From the NCBI GenBank assembly GCA_001783035.1, contig MFQK01000039.1, positions 3,021 to 18,466 on the forward strand: a stretch of DNA of 15,446 nucleotides. The letters run 5' to 3'. The notes under the pieces are model-generated. The model ran no database searches. It was given only the letters and a program-made list of their open reading frames with translations, and was not told the origin of the DNA. Of the stretch, positions 1-7,215 are shown in pieces. The position numbers were made by a program, and so were the translations under genes. This stretch comes from Candidatus Magasanikbacteria bacterium RIFCSPLOWO2_02_FULL_44_11 (lineage in GTDB: Bacteria > Patescibacteriota > Patescibacteriia > Magasanikbacterales > GWA2-37-8). How positions within the stretch are numbered: position 1 is the stretch's first letter; every line of letters begins with the position of its first letter.

Positions 1-1616
1 TCGCCCCAGGTTTCTCCCGTGGAACCGACAAGGCTTGCGTCCGCCTTCTGACTCCAAAAATCAGGTCGATATGAAACTAAACCTTTTGCAGTATCTTTTT
101 CTTGTTGCGTGGCCGGATACATAAGATCAAAATAGCTGTCCGTTAAATCCTCTGATTTTGGCAAAACCACATCTTCTAGTTTGTCTTTACCAAAAATTTC
201 ATTGAGCGCAAGCAGATGTTCCGGTTGAAGCGTATCGGGCAACTCTGGATGCAAAGCCCTAACAAAAATAGCCTCTTCGATAGACAACTTAGCTTCTTCA
301 ACAGTTATGATGGCGGCATGTTCGGCCGGCAAACCCATGGACAAAAGCTCGCGTTTTTTTGCTTCCAGTTTTTGTCGTTCCGCTTCTTCGGTCCCGACTT
401 CCACCTCAAGCACTTCTTCCTCCTCGGCAACTTCTTGGCGCTTGGAAGGAATGACAACGGAAACTTCAACATTGGCAATTAATTCTTCAACTTTCTTGCG
501 ATCAATATCACTCTCCAGCTTGTTTTTATAATAGTAGCGGAGCGCCTGCTGAAATGTTTCATTAATGTCGCCATTATAAAATCTAGCCACGAAATTGCGA
601 ACGCGACGAGGTTCCTCGTTATCGTCAAAGGTGAATGGCTGTGGTTGATCGGCGGCAATTGATCGCTCTTTCAACAATTCTCGCGCTGCTTCATGGAATT
701 CTTCATACTTTTCAGTTATGAGCACAATACCAGGAATTTCCGCCAGCTGTTCGGGCAAAAGTACGTCTTCTCGTGAACGCAGAAAAGAATCAGACGATAC
801 GCCAGCTTTAGTTTTAGGGGCGAGTGAAAAAAGCGCCTTCAGGCGGTGTGATCGTGATTCCTTTGGCAACCGAGCTGTCTCTTTCTGATAGACAAAACGG
901 CGCATCAAAGCCGGATCGAGCGGCTCAAGCCCAAGGTATCCTTGCCCTGGCGGGTTCTGAAGCGCAACAATGTGCGTATCGTCTTTATTGGTTTCAATCG
1001 CTTCGGACGCGTCTTCGGATAGAACAACCGCGCCATTGTGTTCGAGTTGATCTAAAACTTCATGTAAACGTTTTAAAATTGGAGCAACGCCGGAATTGAT
1101 TTCGTCAAGAATAATTACCTTCTTCTTCCCCGATTCACGACGAAGACCTTTCGTGACGCTTCCATCGGCAAAAATATATTCCGGATCTTCCGGTTTTGTC
1201 CGGTTCGGATTAGCCGAATATTTACCCATCAAATCTTCCGGATCAATAGCTCCATGTAAATTAACATAGTGCACTTCGTAACCAAGTTCGGCGCACATTT
1301 TTCGAACAGTGGTCGTTTTACCAATACTCGTACCGCCTTCAATTAGAATTGGGTCGCCGTTGGCAAAACTAGCGGCAATCTTTTTTTGGAGTTCCAAGGC
1401 AAATTCGTCATTCACATATTCAGCATAGCGATCACGGTGCGGAACAAAAGCGCTGCCGGTTTCTTCCGCCTTGGGCAAGGTCACTCCAAGATAAGAAATA
1501 GATGTTTCTGTTTCTTCAATCGGGCGTCGTTTGGCTTTCTCCACCTTCGGCGCTTCAGGAGCCGATGTGCCGCGCGGCGGCGTAGCCATTTCAAATTTTC
1601 TAGTTGAACCTTCCAT
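1..1616 (-). CDS. MoxR-like AAA ATPase with long C-terminal extension (3' end cut by window edge)
   Basis: My reverse-strand translation stays open from an ATG at 1616 to the left edge, giving at least 538 residues. A Walker A motif (GGTSIGKTT, about residues 94-102), a Walker B motif (VIILDEINSG, about 167-176), a sensor-1-like HIVALQNPP and an arginine-finger-like DPALMRRF identify a MoxR/CbbQ-type AAA+ ATPase. Such proteins hydrolyse ATP to remodel partners, usually with a VWA protein, as the upstream neighbour here is. MoxR proteins are normally about 300-350 residues; this one continues at least 200 residues further, through a Glu-rich, probably coiled region and then a part I do not recognise. 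The start lies one base after the stop of the 135-residue gene (TAATATGG), which suggests translational coupling. No Shine-Dalgarno is visible. The AAA+ call is firm; the substrate is unknown. Confidence 0.9.
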   Translation of the reverse strand, partial: MEGSTRKFEMATPPRGTSAPEAPKVEKAKRRPIEETETSISYLGVTLPKAEETGSAFVPHRDRYAEYVNDEFALELQKKIAASFANGDPILIEGGTSIGKTTTVRKMCAELGYEVHYVNLHGAIDPEDLMGKYSANPNRTKPEDPEYIFADGSVTKGLRRESGKKKVIILDEINSGVAPILKRLHEVLDQLEHNGAVVLSEDASEAIETNKDDTHIVALQNPPGQGYLGLEPLDPALMRRFVYQKETARLPKESRSHRLKALFSLAPKTKAGVSSDSFLRSREDVLLPEQLAEIPGIVLITEKYEEFHEAARELLKERSIAADQPQPFTFDDNEEPRRVRNFVARFYNGDINETFQQALRYYYKNKLESDIDRKKVEELIANVEVSVVIPSKRQEVAEEEEVLEVEVGTEEAERQKLEAKKRELLSMGLPAEHAAIITVEEAKLSIEEAIFVRALHPELPDTLQPEHLLALNEIFGKDKLEDVVLPKSEDLTDSYFDLMYPATQQEKDTAKGLVSYRPDFWSQKADASLVGSTGETWG

Positions 1617-1617
1617 A

Positions 1618-2025
1618 TTATGCTTGATATGCCATACCAGTGCGTTCACGAATATTGAAACCATTTTGCTCGGCTTCATTGAGCGCACTATGAGTAGTAA
1701 TGATGACTAGGGTATTTTTTGGGGTCGCGATAAATGAGCGCATTACAGATGAATCAAACAATTCTACTTGGCCGGTTGGAAATTGGACAATTATATCGTA
1801 TATTTCTTTCGTAAACTGCCGGACAACAAGATAGTGCTTCCCAGAGTTATTCAGTGTTTGCATCAGAGCCGCTGCAGACGCAGCACCGGTAAAACCTTCT
1901 TTTGCAAGGCTTTTTTCATACGCCTTTAGCCCCTTGGCGTCACTGGCGATCAGCAAAGATACTTCGCGATCAGCGGATATTGTTTGTAAAAAATTTTTGA
2001 ATGCGGTATTTTTAGCGATTTTCAT
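1618..2025 (-). CDS. Unrecognised 135-residue soluble protein between VWA and AAA genes
   Basis: I do not recognise this protein. It has 135 residues with alternating hydrophobic strands (YLVVRQF, IYDIIVQF, TLVIITTHS) and Lys/Ala-rich helices, so a compact alpha/beta cytoplasmic fold is likely. It has no signal peptide, membrane segment or cysteine pair. It starts 14 bases after the VWA gene's TAG and ends one base before the AAA gene's ATG, so all three are almost certainly co-transcribed. Being sandwiched between a VWA protein and a MoxR-like ATPase suggests an adaptor, substrate or regulator of that pair, but this rests on position alone. The tight spacing on both sides and the open frame make a real gene likely. 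Confidence 0.8.
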   Translation of the reverse strand: MKIAKNTAFKNFLQTISADREVSLLIASDAKGLKAYEKSLAKEGFTGAASAAALMQTLNNSGKHYLVVRQFTKEIYDIIVQFPTGQVELFDSSVMRSFIATPKNTLVIITTHSALNEAEQNGFNIRERTGMAYQA

Positions 2026-2039
2026 ATTTGCATACTGTA

Positions 2040-4112
2040 CTATAAAGTATCGGAATTAGCAATAATTTCTTTAATGAGAGTGGCGAGTTTATCGGCCATT
2101 TCCTTTAAACTGATATTTGCCAGACTATTCGGATAGTAACTTCGCACATGCTCAGTGCCGGGCCCGATTCCGAGGCCAATTAGTTTTTGATTGGTTTCCT
2201 TGATAATTTTTTCAACAATCGTCGTCAGGTTATATTCCTGGCCGTTGTGTGACGGCGAGGGTTCGGGCTGGCCGTCGGACAGAACAATCAATATCTTCTC
2301 GGTCGCGGCCTGTTTTCCGAGCCGCCGTGAAGCTTCTTCGAGCGCCCAGCCATCATCGGTCCATTGCGCCCGGGCAGAGTTCACTTCTTGCAGCATGCCG
2401 CCCATATGTTCTCGCACCTCATTAGACATCGGTTCGTTAAATTTTTGATATTCGTGCAGACGGTCGTTAAACCCTAAAATTTCCGTCTTGATCGACAGAC
2501 GATTGAGTACTTCGGAAATGACAATTTTACCCTTGAAATCCTCCTGAATTTTCTGGCCGCGCATTGAGCCGGATAAATCATTCAGTATGGTTATGGCGTA
2601 ATCCTTCTCTTGCGGTAATTCTCGCCGTTGCCAGGCGCGACTGTCCGCAGCCGATACTTTCTTGGCTTTTTCCTGAATGCGCTTTTTCAAATCAATACGC
2701 TTGCCTGTCCGGAAGCCACGCTTCCACTGATTCGCTCGGCGAGCAGTAAAAATTTCACGCAAATCATTTTCGAGAGCGTCAATGATTGGTAAAACTTCAC
2801 GCCGCTTTTGTTCGTAGATAGTACGATCTTTTTTCTTGGCTTTCTCAAGTGTTTCTTTAAACTCATTGAGGCTTTTTAATTCTTCTGGCGATAATTCTTG
2901 TGGTGCTATTGGTTCTTCTTCTTTTTTCTCGCTCGGTTTTCCCGGTTTTTCAACTTTTTTACTTTCGGCTTTCTGTTCAGGATTTTTCACCAATTTGCCT
3001 TGCAGTTGGTCGGCAATTTCTTTATCAAAGGCGGCAATGGCGGCTTTGGCTTGCTCTTGTAATTTTTGTTTTTCTTCGGGCGGTAAGCTTTCAATGTGCT
3101 CCTTTATTTTATCTTGCAATTCTTGGGAGAGTGTCGATAGATCAATAAATCCTGGCTTATTGATCGCCTCAATAGACTTGTTCAACGCGTCAACGAGTTC
3201 TTTCCGTTGTTCAGGCGTTAATTTATCTTTGAGTGGTTCGGGCAATTCATTTTTGTCGCCGGCTCCAGACGTTTTCTGCAAATCTTTCAGCGCTTCGGCC
3301 AGTTCTTGATCTTTTATATCCTCCTCAACCAGTTTCTTAAATTCCGGCCAAATTTTATCGCGGTTAACTTTATACGATGATTTCGCGTAGCGAGTGATCA
3401 CCGCTTCGCCACTATCCGCTTCTTTCCGCGAAGGATAGCGCCACCATGAATCTTGAGCGGCTGTGAGCGTTTTCTCAACCGTGTGTCTAATATCTTCGGG
3501 CAACTTCTCATCAATTTTAAATTCTTGATCGGTCGCTTCACGATACCATTGCTTAATGTATTCAAATCCAGCCTGTAAGAAGCGCGGTTGTCGGCCGAGC
3601 TTTTTTCCGGCCGCTGTTTTGGCTTTCGCTTCAAAATCCAAATCTTCTTCGTAGGCCAGCATCATTTGCTCGCGAAATTTAGGATAGCTTTCGACGACGA
3701 AATTATTATCGCGCGGATCTTCAATGGCATTCATCATAAAAGCAAAGCCCGGCTCGTTCCATTGCTCTAGGGGGATAAAATCAGTGCGCGAAATGCGACG
3801 GTGCCCGCCTTCATGAGATATGACAAAACGTAGATAGTCCATTGACTTCTCAAGAAGGTCTTTTGGATCAATGCGAATGACGTTTTTTTCAAAATCCCAG
3901 TGCCAACCTTCACACGGCTTGTTCAGTTCAACCGGAATTTTGAAATCTTTGCCAATAAAATAAGCCAGCGACGATAAAACCTGCTGGCGTTCACGAATTG
4001 TCGCCTGCTCTTTTGGGGAAAATTGGCGCAAAATTTCATTATCAAGAGTTTCTTTCAGAGCGTTGAAATTCCGGGCTGCTTCTTGAAACTGTAATGAGGA
4101 TAAGCCTTCCAT
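2040..4112 (-). CDS. VWA-domain protein with N-terminal HEXXH zincin-like region
   Basis: A 690-residue soluble protein with three parts. The N-terminal 150 residues hold HEGGH at 100-104, preceded by a strand-like segment (WHWDFEKNVIRID) and followed 27 residues later by Glu131 in NAIEDPRDN. This layout resembles a gluzincin metalloprotease with a third Glu ligand. Residues about 285-460 form a Lys/Glu/Pro-rich, probably extended or coiled linker. The C-terminal third is a VWA domain with the metal-binding DLSGSM (about 512-517) and a later LSDGQP, resembling CobT/NorD-type partners of MoxR ATPases. The frame can be extended to a TTG at 4223, but I choose ATG 4112: the extension looks non-conserved and contains a promoter-like TTGACT/TATTGT pair ending just before 4112. 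It heads the operon with the 135-residue gene and the AAA gene. Protease activity is inferred. Confidence 0.88.
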   Translation of the reverse strand: MEGLSSLQFQEAARNFNALKETLDNEILRQFSPKEQATIRERQQVLSSLAYFIGKDFKIPVELNKPCEGWHWDFEKNVIRIDPKDLLEKSMDYLRFVISHEGGHRRISRTDFIPLEQWNEPGFAFMMNAIEDPRDNNFVVESYPKFREQMMLAYEEDLDFEAKAKTAAGKKLGRQPRFLQAGFEYIKQWYREATDQEFKIDEKLPEDIRHTVEKTLTAAQDSWWRYPSRKEADSGEAVITRYAKSSYKVNRDKIWPEFKKLVEEDIKDQELAEALKDLQKTSGAGDKNELPEPLKDKLTPEQRKELVDALNKSIEAINKPGFIDLSTLSQELQDKIKEHIESLPPEEKQKLQEQAKAAIAAFDKEIADQLQGKLVKNPEQKAESKKVEKPGKPSEKKEEEPIAPQELSPEELKSLNEFKETLEKAKKKDRTIYEQKRREVLPIIDALENDLREIFTARRANQWKRGFRTGKRIDLKKRIQEKAKKVSAADSRAWQRRELPQEKDYAITILNDLSGSMRGQKIQEDFKGKIVISEVLNRLSIKTEILGFNDRLHEYQKFNEPMSNEVREHMGGMLQEVNSARAQWTDDGWALEEASRRLGKQAATEKILIVLSDGQPEPSPSHNGQEYNLTTIVEKIIKETNQKLIGLGIGPGTEHVRSYYPNSLANISLKEMADKLATLIKEIIANSDTL

Positions 4113-4122
4113 ACTTGGGATT

Positions 4123-4151
4123 ACAATAACGGAAAAGCTGGTTAAAGTCAA
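4123..4151 (-). promoter_or_regulatory. Candidate promoter of the VWA-p135-AAA operon
   Basis: On the minus strand, TTGACT (4151-4146) lies 17 bases before TATTGT (4128-4123); an overlapping TGTAAT (4125-4120) is an alternative -10. Either would start transcription within about five bases of the ATG at 4112, giving a leaderless or nearly leaderless mRNA. This fits the lack of a Shine-Dalgarno there and argues against the longer TTG start. The -35 is a good match and the -10 is moderate. Confidence 0.45.
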
Positions 4152-4256
4152 CAATTCCTTTCTCTTTTGGCTTAGACACTCATTATCAAATACGTTCCAA
4201 CTTCGTCCCACAATCCCGACCAATCAAGACATTTTTCGGCCGCCGTTGAATTTCGT

Positions 4257-4273
4257 ATTTCGCATTGCGAAAT
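4257..4273. promoter_or_regulatory. 17-base palindrome, candidate operator
   Basis: ATTTCGCATTGCGAAAT is a perfect inverted repeat with 8-base arms around one central base. It sits 15 bases upstream of the -35 of the plus-strand promoter at 4289 and about 105 bases upstream of the proposed VWA operon promoter, a position suited to a dimeric regulator. No regulator gene is adjacent. It is too short, and lacks a T run, to be a terminator. Confidence 0.4.
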
Positions 4274-4288
4274 TTGCCACAGAAAAAT

Positions 4289-4317
4289 TTGACATGATGT
4301 TTTTGATTATATATACT
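4289..4317 (+). promoter_or_regulatory. Near-consensus sigma70-type promoter
   Basis: TTGACA (4289-4294), a 17-base spacer and TATACT (4312-4317) match the housekeeping consensus at 11 of 12 positions with ideal spacing. Transcription would start near 4324 and run toward the gene at 4538, leaving an untranslated leader of about 214 bases, or it could make a separate small RNA. No terminator was seen between 4324 and 4538, so a long leader is the simpler reading. Confidence 0.65.
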
Positions 4318-4522
4318 CGCTATATATGATATTTACAAAACATTTCAAACAAATAACTTAAAATGGTCGGGGGGTTCAGATAAAGTATTAGTTTTTGGAT
4401 AATATGAAAAAAACTATATGAAGCGATGAACAACATGATTATTCAAATTATTGGTAGATAAGACGAGAAACAAATGCATCAGAATTTAAGCTAAATATTT
4501 CATTCCTTTAATCATTAATCAG

Positions 4523-4531
4523 TGGTAACAT
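4523..4531 (+). promoter_or_regulatory. Candidate extended -10 for a leaderless transcript
   Basis: TGGTAACAT carries the TGn extension before a -10-like TAACAT (4526-4531). The hexamer's position would put +1 on the A of the ATG at 4538. No convincing -35 is present 17 bases upstream. It is an alternative to the stronger promoter at 4289 and may be chance in AT-rich DNA. Confidence 0.25.
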
Positions 4532-4537
4532 AATGTT

Positions 4538-4924
4538 ATGGAAAATCTTAAAAAAATTGAATGGGTTTTACGCATTGCCGTTACCGGCGAGTTTGTTGGT
4601 CATGGTATATTCGCGCTTCAAGGCAAGCAAACATGGATTAATTGGATTCACCAGCTCACCGGTGCGGAAATCGGCACAGCGGCAGTTCTTTTGACGATCG
4701 TTGGTTTGTTGGATTTGCTCTTTGCGCTTATTATTTTAGCGCGCCCGATTCGCATCGTCGTTTTGTGGGTGACGTTTTGGGGATTTTGGACGGCTCTTGT
4801 ACGCCCCATGGTAGGTGAGCCAATTTGGGACTTTGTGGAACGCTGGGCAAACTGGGGCGCACCGCTTGCCTTGTTGTTAATTATTGGCTGGCCGAAAAAC
4901 TGGAGAGAATGGTTCAGTAGATAA
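4538..4924 (+). CDS. Small four-helix membrane protein, DoxX-like
   Basis: A 128-residue, very hydrophobic protein, the only convincing plus-strand gene in the window. Probable transmembrane helices lie at about 8-28, 45-69, 71-90 and 106-123, with positively charged segments at both ends (MENLKKIEW at the start, KNWREWFSR at the end). The early GHGIFAL and the Trp-rich WINW and VTFWGFW segments resemble DoxX-like small membrane proteins, but I cannot confirm the family by eye and the function is unknown. It diverges from the VWA operon and converges on rfbA, so it is its own transcription unit. There is no Shine-Dalgarno; it is either leaderless or reached by a long leader from the promoter at 4289. 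Confidence 0.8.
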   Translation: MENLKKIEWVLRIAVTGEFVGHGIFALQGKQTWINWIHQLTGAEIGTAAVLLTIVGLLDLLFALIILARPIRIVVLWVTFWGFWTALVRPMVGEPIWDFVERWANWGAPLALLLIIGWPKNWREWFSR

Positions 4925-5015
4925 AATTTCAGTATCCGGATGAGGCTCGGCGCTATGCCTAATTGGATAAGTGCTGCCATTAGAGCAAAAAAAACTACTG
5001 CCACGCGTGACATTG

Positions 5016-5045
5016 GTCGATAAAATATAAGAAGTTTTATTCGAC
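5016..5045. terminator. Imperfect hairpin between convergent genes
   Basis: GTCGATAAAA (5016-5025) pairs with TTTTATTCGAC (5035-5045) with one bulged base and a 9-base loop. It overlaps the last codons and the stop of rfbA, at the end of the ten-gene minus-strand cluster and facing the plus-strand membrane-protein gene. Position favours a terminator or mRNA 3'-end structure, but there is no clear T run on either strand. The rest of the 4925-5036 gap shows nothing recognisable. Confidence 0.3.
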
Positions 5046-6110
5046 GACTGTATAATCGCTCAGAAGCACGCGATCGAAGCCGTTTTCTTTCTTGATAAGC
5101 CTGGCCTGCTCGCCGATAATACTCTGCTTCAGCTTTACGCCTTCGAGAGTGCAGTTGCCAAAAATTAATGAATCAGTGATTGTGGAATCTTTTACGGATG
5201 TGTTGCTCCCTATAGTCACATACGGGCCGATAACACAATTTTCCAAATGACAATTCTCGCCGATTATGACCGGACCTTCCAGTTGGACATTGGTGAGTGT
5301 GGCGCCGTCGCCAACGTCAACTTTTCCTTTTACCGTCGTCTGGTTATTGCTCGTACCGCGTCTGGTAAAATTAGCGGTGCCCAGTTCATCCATTAATAAT
5401 TTGTTGGTAAACAACAAGTCTTCCGGCTTACCGGTGTCTTTCCAATAACCCGTGACTTCGCGCCAACCGACCCGGAAGCCGTTTTTTAATAGATACGTGT
5501 GCACGTCAGAAATTTCATATTCACCCCGTTGGCTTTTTTGCGCGTGTTCAAAAGCTTTAAAAAAAACGTCGGGGCCATAGAGATAGATACCGGTTTGAGC
5601 AAAATTATTAGGCGCTTTGGAAGGTTTTTCTAAAATCTCGACGAGTTCACCCTGGGCGTCGAAAACCGGTACGCCAAAACGTTCCGGGTCAGGCACTTTG
5701 GCAAAGGCCAATAAACAATCCAGATTATTTTTTTCAAAGTGTTCAAAAAATGGCTGGATGCTGCCTAAAATAATGTTGTCAGATAAATAAAACATGAACG
5801 GATCGTGGCCGATAAATTCTTCCGCGCATTTGACGACGTGGGCAATACCTTGCGGCCCGCCGGTTTGTTCGAAATACTTGATGGAAATCCCCCATCGTTC
5901 GCCGTTGCCAATGCTTTTTTGGAGCTGCGTCTCGCCGGGGTTGGTGTTGATAAAAATTTCTTCTATGCCAGCTTCTACGGCTTTTTCGATGGCGTGAAAA
6001 ATCATTGGCTTGTTGGCCAAAGGAATGAGGTGTTTATTGATAGTGAGAGTGATGGGACGCAGGCGTGTGGCCCGTCCCCCACCCGTTAAAATGGCTTTTT
6101 TAATGCGCAT
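5037..6110 (-). CDS. rfbA: Glucose-1-phosphate thymidylyltransferase, long form with beta-helix tail
   Basis: Makes dTDP-glucose from dTTP and glucose 1-phosphate, the first step of the dTDP-deoxysugar pathway, in the cytoplasm. The N-terminal nucleotidyltransferase domain carries LTGGGRATRLRPIT (residues 8-21), the Lys of NKHLIPLANKP (Lys26), the FEQTGGPQGIAH loop and the metal-binding Asp111 in LSDNII. At 357 residues it exceeds the roughly 290 of short RmlA. The extra part, from about residue 250, shows hexapeptide-like left-handed beta-helix repeats (VIIGENCHLENCVIGPYVTI), as in StrD-like and archaeal long forms. The nucleotide loop has one residue more than the usual GGxGTRL. It is the last gene of the cluster, 13 bases after a GT2 gene. 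The nucleotidyltransferase family is firm; specificity for dTTP and glucose is inferred from rfbB and rfbD in the same cluster. Confidence 0.9.
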   Translation of the reverse strand: MRIKKAILTGGGRATRLRPITLTINKHLIPLANKPMIFHAIEKAVEAGIEEIFINTNPGETQLQKSIGNGERWGISIKYFEQTGGPQGIAHVVKCAEEFIGHDPFMFYLSDNIILGSIQPFFEHFEKNNLDCLLAFAKVPDPERFGVPVFDAQGELVEILEKPSKAPNNFAQTGIYLYGPDVFFKAFEHAQKSQRGEYEISDVHTYLLKNGFRVGWREVTGYWKDTGKPEDLLFTNKLLMDELGTANFTRRGTSNNQTTVKGKVDVGDGATLTNVQLEGPVIIGENCHLENCVIGPYVTIGSNTSVKDSTITDSLIFGNCTLEGVKLKQSIIGEQARLIKKENGFDRVLLSDYTVVE

Positions 6111-6123
6111 AGGATGGTTTACT

Positions 6124-7215
6124 TTACCAGAAAAGCACTAATTTTACAAGTTGCCAATACGTTCCAAGAAGGGGGTTTGCAATATACCGGACCAAAGGAT
6201 TATTGGTAAAACTATAACTATCGCTGATCGTCCCAACGGCGTCGGCAAGCAATTCCCTATCATTGACCGTGCGCAGCTTCTGAATGGTGGCGCGTTTGGC
6301 GAGCCACTGCTGACGGTTGCTCCGCTTAAGCCAATACCGATAGGCTTTAAGTTTCGATGGCAGCCAACCGCTGACGAGTGACAGCGCAAGCAATCCCAGC
6401 TCCAAGAATAAATAGGCTGGTAAGATTAGCAACAGCGTGCGCCATTTATAAAAACTTACGAGGAAGGCGATTCGATTGCGTTCAATGTAATAATTTTTGG
6501 TCGGGTTTCGGCCAAACGTATATTTATGAAAAAAATGCGAATCCTTGACCATGACTGCCTGGTACCCCAGCGCCTTGAGCCGATAATTATATTCAATATC
6601 TTCATGATAGATAAAATAATCACTATCCCACAAACCGTATTTTTTTAACAGGTCGGCCCGCAAAAGACAAGCGGCACCGCTGGCGTAAACAATTTTCTTA
6701 ATCGCTGGTAGCTCAACCTGGTTGAGTGGTTTATTAAAATCATCGCTATAGCCCAGGCCCAAATAATGATACTTGTTTCCGGACGTATTGATGATCTTGG
6801 TATCCGGATAGGTCAACATTAAAGATTGGGCGATGCTAATTTTTTTATCTTGTTCCATAGCGTCGACAAGCGGTTCCAAAAAATTTGGAGCCACAAAACC
6901 GTCGTTATTATGAAGATAGACATAATCAAAGCCGTGATCAAGGGCCCATTGTATCCCGACATTTATGCCGGCTGGAAAACCAAGATTTTTATCTTGTGGC
7001 AGCAGCGTGACATGCGGTAATTCGGTGCCGGATAAAGGCAGAACTTGTTGCTCGATTGCGGCGACCGAGCTACCATGGGTGGGATGCAGATTATCGACGA
7101 TGACCAACTCCACAAGCGCTTTGGGGTAGGTTAATTTTTTGAAAGCGGCCACCATATCATCTAGATACGGCTCGCTATGAAACGAGAGATAGACGATAGC
7201 TACTTTAGGAAGCAT
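6124..7215 (-). CDS. GT2 family glycosyltransferase with C-terminal membrane segment
   Basis: A 363-residue GT-A fold inverting glycosyltransferase of the rhamnosyltransferase-like GT2 group. The N-terminal strand VAIVYLSFHSEPYLDDM, the nucleotide-binding VDN (40-42), the NLGFPAGINVGI segment, a DxD-equivalent HNNDG (102-106) and the catalytic HEDIEYNYR (204-212) are in the usual order. A hydrophobic stretch at about 259-284 probably anchors it at the inner face of the membrane, where lipid-linked glycans are extended. The ATG lies inside the last codons of the upstream GT2 gene, an 11-base overlap in another frame, so translation is coupled. Donor sugar and acceptor cannot be read from sequence; dTDP-deoxyhexose is plausible from the neighbours. 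Confidence 0.88.
   Translation of the reverse strand: MLPKVAIVYLSFHSEPYLDDMVAAFKKLTYPKALVELVIVDNLHPTHGSSVAAIEQQVLPLSGTELPHVTLLPQDKNLGFPAGINVGIQWALDHGFDYVYLHNNDGFVAPNFLEPLVDAMEQDKKISIAQSLMLTYPDTKIINTSGNKYHYLGLGYSDDFNKPLNQVELPAIKKIVYASGAACLLRADLLKKYGLWDSDYFIYHEDIEYNYRLKALGYQAVMVKDSHFFHKYTFGRNPTKNYYIERNRIAFLVSFYKWRTLLLILPAYLFLELGLLALSLVSGWLPSKLKAYRYWLKRSNRQQWLAKRATIQKLRTVNDRELLADAVGTISDSYSFTNNPLVRYIANPLLGTYWQLVKLVLFW

Larger units (their letters stand above)
4113..4537. other. AT-rich divergent intergenic region
   Basis: This 425-base gap separates the minus-strand VWA operon from the plus-strand membrane-protein gene. It holds the promoters and palindrome listed separately, but no ORF of useful size. 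From about 4325 to 4510 it is strongly AT-rich apart from a short G run near 4366. A weak A/T hairpin (TAGTTTTT 4389-4396 with AAAAACTA 4409-4416) is visible. I see no tRNA, recognisable riboswitch or classic terminator. Confidence 0.6.

Noticed and set aside
2836..3309. Plus-strand Ser/Phe-rich frame of 157 residues.
   Set aside because: It is the antisense shadow of the Lys/Glu-rich linker of the VWA protein, which naturally yields Ser/Phe/Leu-rich codons.
4113..4223. N-terminal extension of the VWA protein from a TTG at 4223.
   Set aside because: It overlaps a promoter-like TTGACT/TATTGT pair and uses a rare start; the ATG at 4112 begins a more protein-like sequence.
4648..5013. Minus-strand frame of 121 residues with a hydrophobic N-terminus opposite the DoxX-like gene.
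   Set aside because: Most of it is the antisense of the membrane-protein gene, and the rest of the translation is low-complexity and basic. A TATATT lies upstream of its ATG, but this AT-rich gap makes such matches cheap.
4940..5023. Plus-strand mini-ORF of 27 codons and a tRNA-like look to the 4940-4990 stretch.
   Set aside because: No cloverleaf can be drawn with proper acceptor and T arms, and the ORF has no start signal or neighbour context.
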